Assembly (NCBI GenBank): GCA_043101635.1
Contig: JBICIE010000126.1
Location: forward strand, 1 to 8,266
DNA: 8,266 nucleotides
Direction: 5' to 3'
Source of the DNA: CAYMJK01 sp043101635
GTDB lineage: Bacteria; Planctomycetota; Phycisphaerae; Phycisphaerales; UBA1924
The position numbers and the translations under genes were made by a program. Position 1 is the first letter of the stretch; each line of letters starts with the position of its first letter. Under the pieces are notes generated by a model. The model saw nothing but the letters and a program-made list of their open reading frames with translations. It made no database searches and was not told the origin of the DNA. Below are positions 1 through 6,522 of this stretch, piece by piece.

Positions 1-27
1 AAAAAGGGGCCGGCGTCGGCCGGCCCC
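1..27 (-). terminator. Intrinsic terminator of the secretin gene
   Basis: Read on the minus strand, GGGGCCGGC (27 to 19), a four-base loop CGAC and GCCGGCCCC (14 to 6) form a perfect 9-bp GC stem. It is followed at once by a run of five T (5 to 1), which may continue past the window edge. The hairpin begins 20 bases after the secretin stop codon, where a rho-independent terminator for that gene would sit. No U-run lies on the plus-strand side, so it should act mainly on leftward transcription. Confidence 0.9.
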
Positions 28-47
28 CGGGTGAATCGACAACTGTC

Positions 48-3000
48 TCAGCCCCCCAGCCCGATGCCCGCCGAGTCGAGCAGGCCGGGGTAGGCCCGCT
101 CCTCCTGCTCGCTCTGGATGAGGACCGTGGGCTTGATGAGGATCAGCAGGGTCTGCTCCTCCTTGGACTCCATGCGGTTGCTGAAGAAGCGGTTGAGGAT
201 CGGCAACTTCGAGAGCACCGGCACGCCGGTCTCCACCTCGAACTCGGTGATGACGCGCTGGCCGCCGAGCAGCACGGTGCCCTGATCGGGGACGGACACG
301 GTGGTCTGCACGCGGGTGACGGTGACGGTCGGCAGCGAGATGAACGATTCGGTGTCGGCGCTGCTGACCAGTTCGCCGCCGGCGACGGCAGTGACGGACT
401 GCTGCTCGAAGCCGTCGATGCGGGCGATGCCGGTATCGACGTTGAGCTGCACGTAACGGCGGTCGGCGCTGATGGTGCCGTCGACCAGGAGCGTGACGCC
501 CTCGGAGACGACGCTGACGGTCGGATCGAAGCCGACGGCCGAGTCGCCGACGACGGGCTGCAGGTCGCTGACGAAGGCGACCTGCGTCGCGACGTAGATG
601 TTGGCGACCTGCCCGTTGGTGAAGGTCAGGCGCGGCGCGGTGAGCTGCACGGACCGCCGGTCCGCCTGGGTGGCCTCGACCAGGAAGTCGACCTGGACAT
701 CATCGAGGAACTGGCCGGCGATGCCGAGGGCGGGCGCCGCGCCGAGGATGTTCGACGCAATGCCCGAGGTCGGCGCCAGCGTATTGACCAGCCCGAAGGA
801 GTTCTGGCTGAAGGCGACCGGCGACCAGCCGCTGTTGTAGGGCACCGCGGTCTCGGTCGGGTTGACGCCGCCGCCGCTGACGGTGCGCAGGGGGTTGTTG
901 GGCTGGGAGAAGTCGAAGAAGTCGCCGCCCTGGATGGTCGGGTCGGTGGCGCGGACGTCGCGGACGGAGGCGTTGTTGGCGTTGATGTAGACATCAAGGT
1001 CCATGCCGACGCGCTCGAAGAAGTCCTGGTTGACCAGCAGGAAGCGGGCCTCGACGTTGATCTGCATGGCCCGCTGCTCGCGAAGCTGGCTGAGCAGCCC
1101 GCTGATCTGGCGGTGGTTGGCCGGGGTGTTCACGACGACGAGGCTGCCGCCGTACTGATACATCTTGCCGGTGTCGCCGCCGTTGGCCTCCCAGCCGGTG
1201 GGATCGACCAGTTCGCGGATGAGATCCTCGATGTCGCGCAGGCGGTCCTCGATCGGGCGGCGGTCGAGTTCCTCATTGTCCTGATCGTCGCGGAAGGGGC
1301 TCTGGCCGCTGCTGCCGCCCTGGCCGGAGCTCTGGAGCACGTTCTGCAGGTCGAGGTCGGGGACCTCGTCGTAGTCGGGCACCTCGTGCAGCAGGTCGCG
1401 CATGTCGTAGATGAACAGGTCCCGGTGCCTGCGGATGCGCTCGTCAGAGCTGATGGTCACGATGCCATCGAGCACCGCCCAGCTCACCTTGGCGAAGTCG
1501 TCATCGCTGACCTTGCTCAGGATGCGGTCCAGCGCCACGGAGGTGGGCACCTCCGGCAGGTTCAGGCTCAGGGGCGTGTCGCGGCCGATGCCGATTTCTT
1601 CCATCGCCGACCACTCGACGTCGAAGCTGATGTCCGGGCGCAGTTGCTGCACGGCGCCGAGCACCTGCTCCAGCGAGTTGTCCTGGAACGCCAGCGGCGG
1701 GAAGGTGCGGCGCATGGCGGCCAGCGTGTCGCGATTCTCCGGGCTGTCGACGTACTGCGTCGAGCCGCCGCGGGTCAGCGTGATCGAGGGCCAGTCCAGC
1801 GGGAAGTTGACGATGTCCGTCGGGGGCAGCGCGGCCAGTTCGCTGTCGATGGCCAGGCGGTTGAGGGCCGCGTTCTTGCGGCGGACGGCGTTGTCGTACT
1901 CGATGTACAACTGGACGTTGCTGATGACATCGTGCAGCAGCAGGCCCGTCGGGTTGCGCGGATCGACATTGAGCAGGCGGTCGACCGCGTCGAGGGCTTC
2001 GGCGTAGCGCTGCTCGCGCTGGAAGGCGCGGATCTGGTCGATCAGTTCGTTGACCAGCCGCTCGCGATCGCGGCGCACCAGTTGCTGCTGCTGCTGGGCC
2101 TGCTCGCGGTTCTGCTCGGCGGCCATCTCGCGGGCCCGGTCCAGGGCGGCCTGGCGGGCCGACTCGATCCGGACTTCCAGTTCGTCGGCCCGGTCCAGCA
2201 GGCGATTCAACTCCGGCTCGGCGAAGACCGAACGCGATCCCTGCAGGCGCACGCGGGCCTGCTGGACGCTGTTGATGGCCTCGGTAAAGTCGGCGCTCTG
2301 GAGGGCCCGCTCGGCCTGGCGCAGGGCGTTGTTGAACTCGGCCCGGGCGTTCTGCTGCTCGATCTGGCGGGTCTCGGCGAACTGCCCCAGCGGGTCCGTG
2401 CCTGCCGGCTGGCGACCCATCCGCACCAGGGCCTCATCCAGGCGCTGCTGGACGCGCGTCCGCTCCTCGCTGGAGAGGTATCGCATCAGGTTGCCGGTGC
2501 GGAGGTTGTTGTAGCGGCGCACCGCGTCGGCGTACTCGGCGTCCTCGAAGGCCAGATCGGCCCGGCGCAGCTCCGCCTGGGCCTCGGCCATCTGCGCCAT
2601 CTGGATGATGTCATCGGGGGTCTGCGGCTGGGCCGGCTGCTCGGGCTGGGCCTCCTCCGGCTGTTCGGTGACAACGCCCGGCTGGAGCAGCGCCAGCGCG
2701 TCCGGCGCCGCCTCGAAGGCGCCCCCACGCGCCTCTTCAAGAGCGACGAGACGACTCTGGTAGCTGTCGAGCGTCGCCATGGACTGCTCATCCAGCGATA
2801 CGCCGGAGCGGCGCACCAGCGCAAAGCCGCTCTTGGCCTCGTTGTAACGGCCGGCGTCGAAGTCGGCGACCGCCTGGGCCAGCGCCTGGGGAATCACCGG
2901 GGCAAGCTCGGCGCGGCGCGAGGCGATGGTCTCCAGCAGGGACGCGGCCCGGTCGCGCTGCTCGGCCGAGGCGTGCTCGGCGTCCCGCGCGGCGGTGGCG

Positions 3001-3362
3001 TGCAGGTCGGCGACGGCAAGATTGCCCGTGTCGAGGCTCGCCTGCGCCTTCTGCATGCTGATCTCGACGGCGTCAGCCTCGCGGATGGCCCGCTTGACCT
3101 CCTTGTTGAGCTGAAGCGCTTCCGCCATCGCCGGGCCGACGAGCTGCCCCTCGGACCGCAGCGCCGCCAGCAGGGTGTCGCGCGCCGCGACAAGCTGACC
3201 CTCGGCCATCTGGCGCCGCGCCACAACCAGCGCATCGTCCAGACTGACGGTGGCGGGCGGCGCCGCCGGGATCGGCTGCGCCATCGCAAGGGGCGTAAGC
3301 AGGCCGGCCGCCAGCGCCATGGCCAGTGCTGGTCGGATGGAGCGATGAGGGAGGGTCTTCAT
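48..3362 (-). CDS. Exported secretin-family protein with a long TPR-like N-terminal half
   Basis: Likely an outer-membrane secretin: a ring-forming channel of the type II secretion/type IV pilus/type III class (1104 residues). Seen: signal peptide 1-28 with an AMA|Q cleavage site; helical tetratricopeptide-like repeats about 36-500, broken by a Gln/Pro-rich linker at 230-250 and a Gln-rich coiled-coil-like stretch at 385-455; an STN/N-domain-like beta-alpha unit about 553-640; an acidic Gly/Ser linker about 655-715; a second N-domain-like unit about 715-765; and the secretin core about 768-1082. The core ends with GVPVLSKLPILNRFF followed by TLLILIKPTVL, the family's C-terminal signature. The ATG at 3362 is chosen because it opens the signal peptide and has GGAG six bases upstream; the in-frame GTG at 3497 adds 45 residues that hide the signal peptide. 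Typical GspD proteins are about 650-700 residues, so the N-terminal half is an addition. No partner genes are visible; which system it serves is unknown. Confidence 0.9.
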   Translation of the reverse strand: MKTLPHRSIRPALAMALAAGLLTPLAMAQPIPAAPPATVSLDDALVVARRQMAEGQLVAARDTLLAALRSEGQLVGPAMAEALQLNKEVKRAIREADAVEISMQKAQASLDTGNLAVADLHATAARDAEHASAEQRDRAASLLETIASRRAELAPVIPQALAQAVADFDAGRYNEAKSGFALVRRSGVSLDEQSMATLDSYQSRLVALEEARGGAFEAAPDALALLQPGVVTEQPEEAQPEQPAQPQTPDDIIQMAQMAEAQAELRRADLAFEDAEYADAVRRYNNLRTGNLMRYLSSEERTRVQQRLDEALVRMGRQPAGTDPLGQFAETRQIEQQNARAEFNNALRQAERALQSADFTEAINSVQQARVRLQGSRSVFAEPELNRLLDRADELEVRIESARQAALDRAREMAAEQNREQAQQQQQLVRRDRERLVNELIDQIRAFQREQRYAEALDAVDRLLNVDPRNPTGLLLHDVISNVQLYIEYDNAVRRKNAALNRLAIDSELAALPPTDIVNFPLDWPSITLTRGGSTQYVDSPENRDTLAAMRRTFPPLAFQDNSLEQVLGAVQQLRPDISFDVEWSAMEEIGIGRDTPLSLNLPEVPTSVALDRILSKVSDDDFAKVSWAVLDGIVTISSDERIRRHRDLFIYDMRDLLHEVPDYDEVPDLDLQNVLQSSGQGGSSGQSPFRDDQDNEELDRRPIEDRLRDIEDLIRELVDPTGWEANGGDTGKMYQYGGSLVVVNTPANHRQISGLLSQLREQRAMQINVEARFLLVNQDFFERVGMDLDVYINANNASVRDVRATDPTIQGGDFFDFSQPNNPLRTVSGGGVNPTETAVPYNSGWSPVAFSQNSFGLVNTLAPTSGIASNILGAAPALGIAGQFLDDVQVDFLVEATQADRRSVQLTAPRLTFTNGQVANIYVATQVAFVSDLQPVVGDSAVGFDPTVSVVSEGVTLLVDGTISADRRYVQLNVDTGIARIDGFEQQSVTAVAGGELVSSADTESFISLPTVTVTRVQTTVSVPDQGTVLLGGQRVITEFEVETGVPVLSKLPILNRFFSNRMESKEEQTLLILIKPTVLIQSEQEERAYPGLLDSAGIGLGG

Positions 3363-3523
3363 GCCATTCTCCGAAATGCTGGGGCCGCCGCAGGGGCAGC
3401 GGCCCGCCGTGTGGGGGACCGGCGCAGCGCGCGCCGGGCATTGTTGGCCGGATTGTCGCGGGGCGCGCCGGTCTCGCCCCGCAGGTCGAGTCGCCACGCG
3501 CGACCCGCCTCACCGCCCCCGAG
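3363..3523 (-). other. Structured 5' leader of the secretin mRNA
   Basis: If transcription starts near 3523, the leader is about 160 bases and holds no convincing gene. Three perfect, non-overlapping inverted repeats are visible. At 3458-3482 there is an 8-bp stem (GCGGGGCG with CGCCCCGC, 9-base loop). At 3419-3437 there is a 7-bp stem (CCGGCGC with GCGCCGG, 5-base loop). At 3382-3405 there is a 7-bp stem (GGGCCGC with GCGGCCC, 10-base loop). The last one ends about 10 bases before the Shine-Dalgarno site. No known riboswitch class is recognised. In DNA this GC-rich some hairpins arise by chance, so a regulatory role is only a possibility. Confidence 0.4.
3369..3372 (-). promoter_or_regulatory. 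Shine-Dalgarno site of the secretin gene
   Basis: GGAG on the minus strand lies six bases upstream of the ATG at 3362. It decides the start in favour of the ATG that opens the signal peptide over the in-frame GTG at 3497. Confidence 0.75.
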
Positions 3524-3529
3524 TGCAGG

Positions 3530-3558
3530 AGAATACTGCCGTCGCGGTCGGGTTGCAA
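3530..3558 (-). promoter_or_regulatory. Sigma-70-type promoter of the secretin gene
   Basis: On the minus strand TTGCAA (3558 to 3553) and TATTCT (3535 to 3530) are separated by exactly 17 bases. Each matches the consensus hexamer at four of six positions, in a short AT-richer patch of otherwise very GC-rich DNA. The start site would be near 3523. The site lies in the gap between the unknown gene and the secretin gene, so the secretin does not depend on read-through. The palindrome AATCGACGATT (3572-3582) sits just upstream of the -35 box. Confidence 0.6.
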
Positions 3559-3621
3559 TGGCCCGGCCGCCAATCGACGATTCTCGACCGCCCGGCGTCG
3601 GCGGGGGCGCCGCCGCCGCAG

Positions 3622-4656
3622 TCACTGTTCGAGCCGACGCACCGAGATGATCCGCCGGCCCGCCCTCGGAAGCGACGGGGCCTTGAGTTTGCCTTCTGTA
3701 AGCTCCTCAAGCTGCTGCGCCGTCACCCGATCGGCGCCGAGCATGACCAGCTCCGGCCAGCCATCGGCCGAGGGCGCCGGGTCCCGCGAGTCAATGGCGT
3801 CAAACGACAACTCCTCGGCCTCACGCCAGTTCCGGGCCACCAGCAGCAGTTCCCAGTAGACGCCGCCGCGCGGGCCGATGAGCGGATCGGCGCCGGTGTC
3901 CGGGGTCGATCGCACCAGACAACGCCAGAACGTCGGGCCCAGCTCGCGCCCCTGGTCGTCGACGTTGGTGTCCGGGTCGATGTTGAGCGTGAGCCGCCAG
4001 GCGTCGATGAGCCGCTCTGCAACTTCTTCTGACGTAAGCAGTTGCGGGTTGCTCTCGGGCGCCGTCAGCACGCCGCGATGCTCGTGGGCCGCCGAGTCGA
4101 CCCCGATGGGCTCCTCCAGGGGCCCGAGGTCGAAGGCCGCGAGCGTGCGCTCGACGCGGTCCTTCAGGGACGCCTCGGCCCGGACGGTCACAATCTTGTG
4201 CTCGTCGACGAAGACGTAGTAGAAGGGCTCCTCGCTGATGGCGCCGAAGCCGCAGAGCCCATCTTCGAACAGGAAGGCGCCGAAGCGGCGGACCCCATCC
4301 ATCAGCCGCTCCAGCCCGACGGGGTGATAGGCGATGTACGGGTCGACCTCGCGGTAGGCGTCCTGCCCGAGGACATCGAGAATGGGGTAGATGCGCCCCG
4401 GCATCAGGGTGAGCAGGGCCCGAACCAGGCTTTGAACCCGCCCGGCGGAGATCACGATGTCGTAGACGTAGCGATCCGGCCACTCCTCCCATTCCTCGCC
4501 GCTGTCGTCCTCGGCCTCCGGGGCGTCGGCCGGCTCGAAATCGACGCGATAGCCCGGGGCCGGCTGGAGCGGCTCGATGGGATAGACCCCGAGCGGGAAC
4601 TCGAAGTCGCCGATCCGCACGCGCGCAATCGAGTTGTCCGGGGCGCAGGTGATCAT
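3622..4656 (-). CDS. Conserved-looking protein of unknown function
   Basis: I do not recognise this 344-residue protein. It has no signal peptide, no membrane segment and no nucleotide-binding or metal-binding motif that I can name, so it is probably cytoplasmic. It is acidic, especially at residues 39-61 (a run rich in Glu and Asp). A middle region at about 62-178 looks like a compact alpha/beta fold, with strands such as YVYDIVIS and FYYVFVDEHKIVTV. A second block at about 207-305 is rich in Trp and hydrophobic residues (TFWRCLVRS, GGVYWELLLVARNW). The ATG at 4656 is the first possible start, because an in-frame TGA lies nine bases upstream; only a weak GGA stands in for a Shine-Dalgarno site. 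Codon use and GC match the neighbours. It is read divergently from coaX and points toward the secretin gene, which has its own promoter, so a shared role is not implied. Confidence 0.82.
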   Translation of the reverse strand: MITCAPDNSIARVRIGDFEFPLGVYPIEPLQPAPGYRVDFEPADAPEAEDDSGEEWEEWPDRYVYDIVISAGRVQSLVRALLTLMPGRIYPILDVLGQDAYREVDPYIAYHPVGLERLMDGVRRFGAFLFEDGLCGFGAISEEPFYYVFVDEHKIVTVRAEASLKDRVERTLAAFDLGPLEEPIGVDSAAHEHRGVLTAPESNPQLLTSEEVAERLIDAWRLTLNIDPDTNVDDQGRELGPTFWRCLVRSTPDTGADPLIGPRGGVYWELLLVARNWREAEELSFDAIDSRDPAPSADGWPELVMLGADRVTAQQLEELTEGKLKAPSLPRAGRRIISVRRLEQ

Positions 4657-4720
4657 GGGGCATCATTCCATCGGCTTGCCCGGGCCGAGGGCGGCAACGG
4701 CCGATCTCCTACAATCGAGG
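4657..4720. other. Divergent intergenic region between the unknown gene and coaX
   Basis: This 64-base gap must hold, or lie next to, the start signals of two genes reading away from each other. On the plus strand only a -10-like TACAAT close to coaX stands out. I found no convincing -35/-10 pair for the leftward gene; its promoter may lie inside the 5' part of coaX. Confidence 0.6.
4710..4715 (+). promoter_or_regulatory. -10 element of a probable leaderless coaX promoter
   Basis: TACAAT matches the -10 consensus at five of six positions and is one of the few AT-rich hexamers here. It ends five bases before the coaX ATG, so the expected start of transcription falls on or next to the A of the start codon. 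No -35 hexamer is seen at 15 to 19 bases upstream. No usable Shine-Dalgarno site exists: the GAGG directly abuts the ATG. These facts agree with a leaderless mRNA. Confidence 0.45.
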
Positions 4721-5491
4721 ATGGCTGGCATCGTGCTGTGCGCTCTCGGCAATTCGCGGGCCCGGATCGGGCGGCTGGATGGAGAGGATGTCGTCGACAC
4801 CCGCTCCGTGGAGCTCGCCCCCGCAGCGCTGGACGCCGAGCTTGATGGCGCCATCGCCGGCGCCGGCCCCGCCCCGGCCCTGGTCGTGGCGTCGGTCAAC
4901 CCGCCGGCGTTCGATCGCATCGAGAGCCGCATCTCGGCCCGGCGCAGCGCCGAGGTCTACCTCGCCGGGCGCGACATGCCGATCACCGTGACCACAGCGC
5001 TGAAGGACCCCTCGACCGTCGGCCATGATCGGCTGCTGTGCGCCCTTGCGGCGTTCCGGCGGGCCCAGGGCGCCTGCATCGTGATCGACGCGGGCACCGC
5101 CATCACGGTCGACTTCATCGATGGCGCCGGAGTCTTCCACGGGGGCGCCATCGCGCCCGGCGTGCGGGCCATGCTGCGGGCGCTGCCGCAGAGCTGCCCG
5201 CGCCTGCCGCAGGTCGAATGGACCCGGCCGGACCTGATCGAGGGGCCATTCGGGCGCGAGACCGTGGAGGCGATGCTCGTCGGCGTGCGGGCCTCGGCCG
5301 TCGGTCTGGTGCGTCTGCTGATCGATCGCTACGCCGAGTTCTACCGCGCCTACCCGCGCATCATCGCAACCGGCGGCGACGCGGCAGACCTCTTCAGCGA
5401 TGACCCGGTGATCGAGCAGATCGTTCCGGACCTGCAACTCGTCGGGCTCGCCGACATCTGCCGGCAGGCCCTGGGCGGCGAGGCGGCGTGA
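4721..5491 (+). CDS. coaX: Type III pantothenate kinase (CoaX)
   Basis: Likely phosphorylates pantothenate with ATP, the first step of coenzyme A synthesis, in the cytoplasm. At 256 residues it has the usual length of the family, which belongs to the actin/hexokinase-like ATPase fold. Seen: GHDR at 101-104 (family G-x-D-R, with the catalytic Asp kept), IDAGTAIT at 122-129 (second phosphate motif D-x-G-T-A), GGAIAPG at 141-147, and ATGGDA at 216-221. The first phosphate motif is odd: ALGNS at 8-12 stands where D-x-G-N-T/S is expected, so the Asp is Ala8 (codon GCT). Most other hallmarks remain, so the enzyme may still work. The ATG at 4721 is chosen because beta strand 1 follows at once, as in the family. 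Upstream in-frame ATGs at 4634 and 4655 would add 22-29 residues and overlap the divergent gene. The stop overlaps the start of the GTPase gene. Confidence 0.9.
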   Translation: MAGIVLCALGNSRARIGRLDGEDVVDTRSVELAPAALDAELDGAIAGAGPAPALVVASVNPPAFDRIESRISARRSAEVYLAGRDMPITVTTALKDPSTVGHDRLLCALAAFRRAQGACIVIDAGTAITVDFIDGAGVFHGGAIAPGVRAMLRALPQSCPRLPQVEWTRPDLIEGPFGRETVEAMLVGVRASAVGLVRLLIDRYAEFYRAYPRIIATGGDAADLFSDDPVIEQIVPDLQLVGLADICRQALGGEAA

Positions 5492-6471
5492 CCGTCGGGT
5501 GGCGGCTGCTGACACCGGCTGGCCGCGCCGGGGCGATCGGCGCCCTCGCGATGCAGGGCGATTCGGGCGCGGAACTGGACGCGGCGCTGGCGGTCCTTGG
5601 GCTCCGGGCGGCGCCCGGGCAGGCGCAGTTCTGTGATCTTGCGGGCGTCGATCAGGGGCTCATCTGCCGGCCCGCGGCGAACCTCGCGATCCTCACGCCG
5701 CACGGTGGGGTGGCGATCCTGCGGCGCCTGCTCGAACGACTGGAGGCCGCCGGGATCAGCGCTGCGCCCGGGCCCGTCGACTGGCCGGAGGCGACCGACG
5801 CCGTCGAGTTGCGCCTGCTGGAGATCCTGCCCGGCGTGCGCAGCCCGCTTGCGATCGGGCTGCTGCTCGATCAGCCGCGGCGCTGGCGTGAGCGTCCGCA
5901 CGATGTCGTCGACGCCGCCATCGCAGGGCTGCTGCACCGGCTGCTCCGTCCGCCGACGGTCGCGATCGTCGGGGCGCCCAACATCGGCAAGAGCGCGCTG
6001 CTCAACGCGCTGGCTCGTCGAGCCGTCTCGGTCGTCGCCGACGAGCCGGGGACGACGCGCGACCACGTCGGCGCCCTGGTAGAGTGCGCCGGTCTGGTGG
6101 TGCGTCTGCTCGATGCGCCGGGCGAGCGCGCCGGCGCCGGCGCCGTCGAGGCCGCGGCCCAGGCCCTGGCGCGCGACGCGATCGCCCAGGCCGACCTGCG
6201 ACTTCTGTGCGTCGACGCCGCCTCGGGCCCGCTGGCCGGGCGGATCCAGGCCCAGGATCTTGTCGTCGCAACCCGGCGCGATCGGGGCGCCCCGGCCGGG
6301 CCGGTCGATGTCCAGACCAGCGCCCTGACCGGGGCCGGCCTGCCGGAGCTGGCCCGGGGGATCCGCGACCGGCTGGTTCCGCCCGAGGCGCTGGGCGACC
6401 CTCGGCCCTGGCGATTCTGGGAGGGGCCCGGCGCGGTCGGCGCCGGAGGCGTGGCTCCGGCGCCGGGGTGA
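5488..6471 (+). CDS. Reduced MnmE/TrmE-like GTPase
   Basis: A GTPase of the MnmE (TrmE) group, 327 residues against about 450 for MnmE. Residues 1-95 resemble the MnmE N-terminal folate-binding domain (LLTPAGRAGAIG near the start, HGGVAILRRLLERL at 72-85). A short helical link at 101-155 replaces the long helical domain. The G domain at 156-300 shows G1 GAPNIGKS (162-169), G2 GTTRD (188-192), G3 DAPG (209-212), G4 TRRD (262-265) instead of NKxD, and G5 SAL (278-280). The C-terminal helices and the Cys-x-Gly-Lys tail needed for tRNA wobble-uridine modification by MnmE are absent, and there is no room downstream for a frameshifted remnant, so it is probably not a tRNA-modifying enzyme. The Arg of the folate site (family I/V-R-V-S-G) appears to be Ala21. 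The GTG start overlaps the coaX stop as GTGA, with GAGG four bases upstream. A ribosome-linked role is possible but unproven. Confidence 0.87.
   Translation: MTVGWRLLTPAGRAGAIGALAMQGDSGAELDAALAVLGLRAAPGQAQFCDLAGVDQGLICRPAANLAILTPHGGVAILRRLLERLEAAGISAAPGPVDWPEATDAVELRLLEILPGVRSPLAIGLLLDQPRRWRERPHDVVDAAIAGLLHRLLRPPTVAIVGAPNIGKSALLNALARRAVSVVADEPGTTRDHVGALVECAGLVVRLLDAPGERAGAGAVEAAAQALARDAIAQADLRLLCVDAASGPLAGRIQAQDLVVATRRDRGAPAGPVDVQTSALTGAGLPELARGIRDRLVPPEALGDPRPWRFWEGPGAVGAGGVAPAPG
6438..6465 (+). repeat. Strong inverted repeat at the 3' end of the GTPase gene
   Basis: CGGCGCCGGAG (6438-6448) and CTCCGGCGCCG (6455-6465) are perfect complements with a six-base loop GCGTGG, giving an 11-bp hairpin just before the stop codon. 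It encodes the low-complexity Gly/Ala/Pro tail of the GTPase. No T-run follows, so it is not a standard intrinsic terminator. It could pause polymerase, block exonucleases, or be a by-product of GC-rich coding. A competing short hairpin, CCGGG with CCCGG around a GTGA loop (6463-6476), shares its right arm. Confidence 0.5.
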
Positions 6472-6496
6472 CCCGGGCGCGGCGGGTCTCTAGACT
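6468..6496 (+). promoter_or_regulatory. Putative promoter of the YfgM-like/pseudouridine synthase pair
   Basis: GTGACC (6468-6473) and TAGACT (6491-6496) are separated by exactly 17 bases and each match the sigma-70 hexamers at four of six positions. The -35 box overlaps the GTPase stop codon. A start near 6503 would give a leader of about 20 bases that just includes the Shine-Dalgarno site at 6511-6516. Confidence 0.42.
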
Positions 6497-6510
6497 CTCC
6501 ATCCGCTTCG

Positions 6511-6516
6511 GAAGGA
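6511..6516 (+). promoter_or_regulatory. Shine-Dalgarno site of the YfgM-like gene
   Basis: GAAGGA lies six bases before the GTG at 6523. It supports this GTG as the start. It is also the left arm of a small palindrome (GAAGG-A-CCTTC) that ends at 6521. Confidence 0.75.
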
Positions 6517-6522
6517 CCTTCA

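Noticed and set aside
2081..2095. CTG trinucleotide run as a microsatellite
   Set aside because: It is only about four to five units and encodes a short Gln run inside a Gln-rich coiled-coil stretch of the secretin, so composition explains it.
3363..3497. In-frame GTG at 3497 as the secretin start, adding 45 residues
   Set aside because: The extension is Arg/Pro/Cys-rich, has no Shine-Dalgarno site, contains leader hairpins, and would bury a perfect signal peptide that begins at the ATG with GGAG upstream.
3599..3615. GC hairpin just downstream of the unknown gene as an intrinsic terminator
   Set aside because: The stem is only 6 bp (CGGCGG with CCGCCG) in a GC-repeat stretch and no T-run follows on the minus strand.
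1113..3650. An 845-codon open frame on the plus strand opposite the secretin gene
   Set aside because: Long antisense frames are common in DNA this rich in GC. The translation is a low-complexity Leu/Val/Gly/Arg mix with no domain, while the minus strand encodes a clear signal peptide and secretin core.
4709..5515. A 268-codon minus-strand frame opposite coaX
   Set aside because: It is a shadow of coaX. The plus strand has diagnostic kinase motifs, and the minus-strand product has none.
5488..6471. The short GTPase as a frameshifted full-length mnmE
   Set aside because: No MnmE C-terminal helices or Cys motif appear in any frame before the next gene starts at 6523; only 51 bases separate them.
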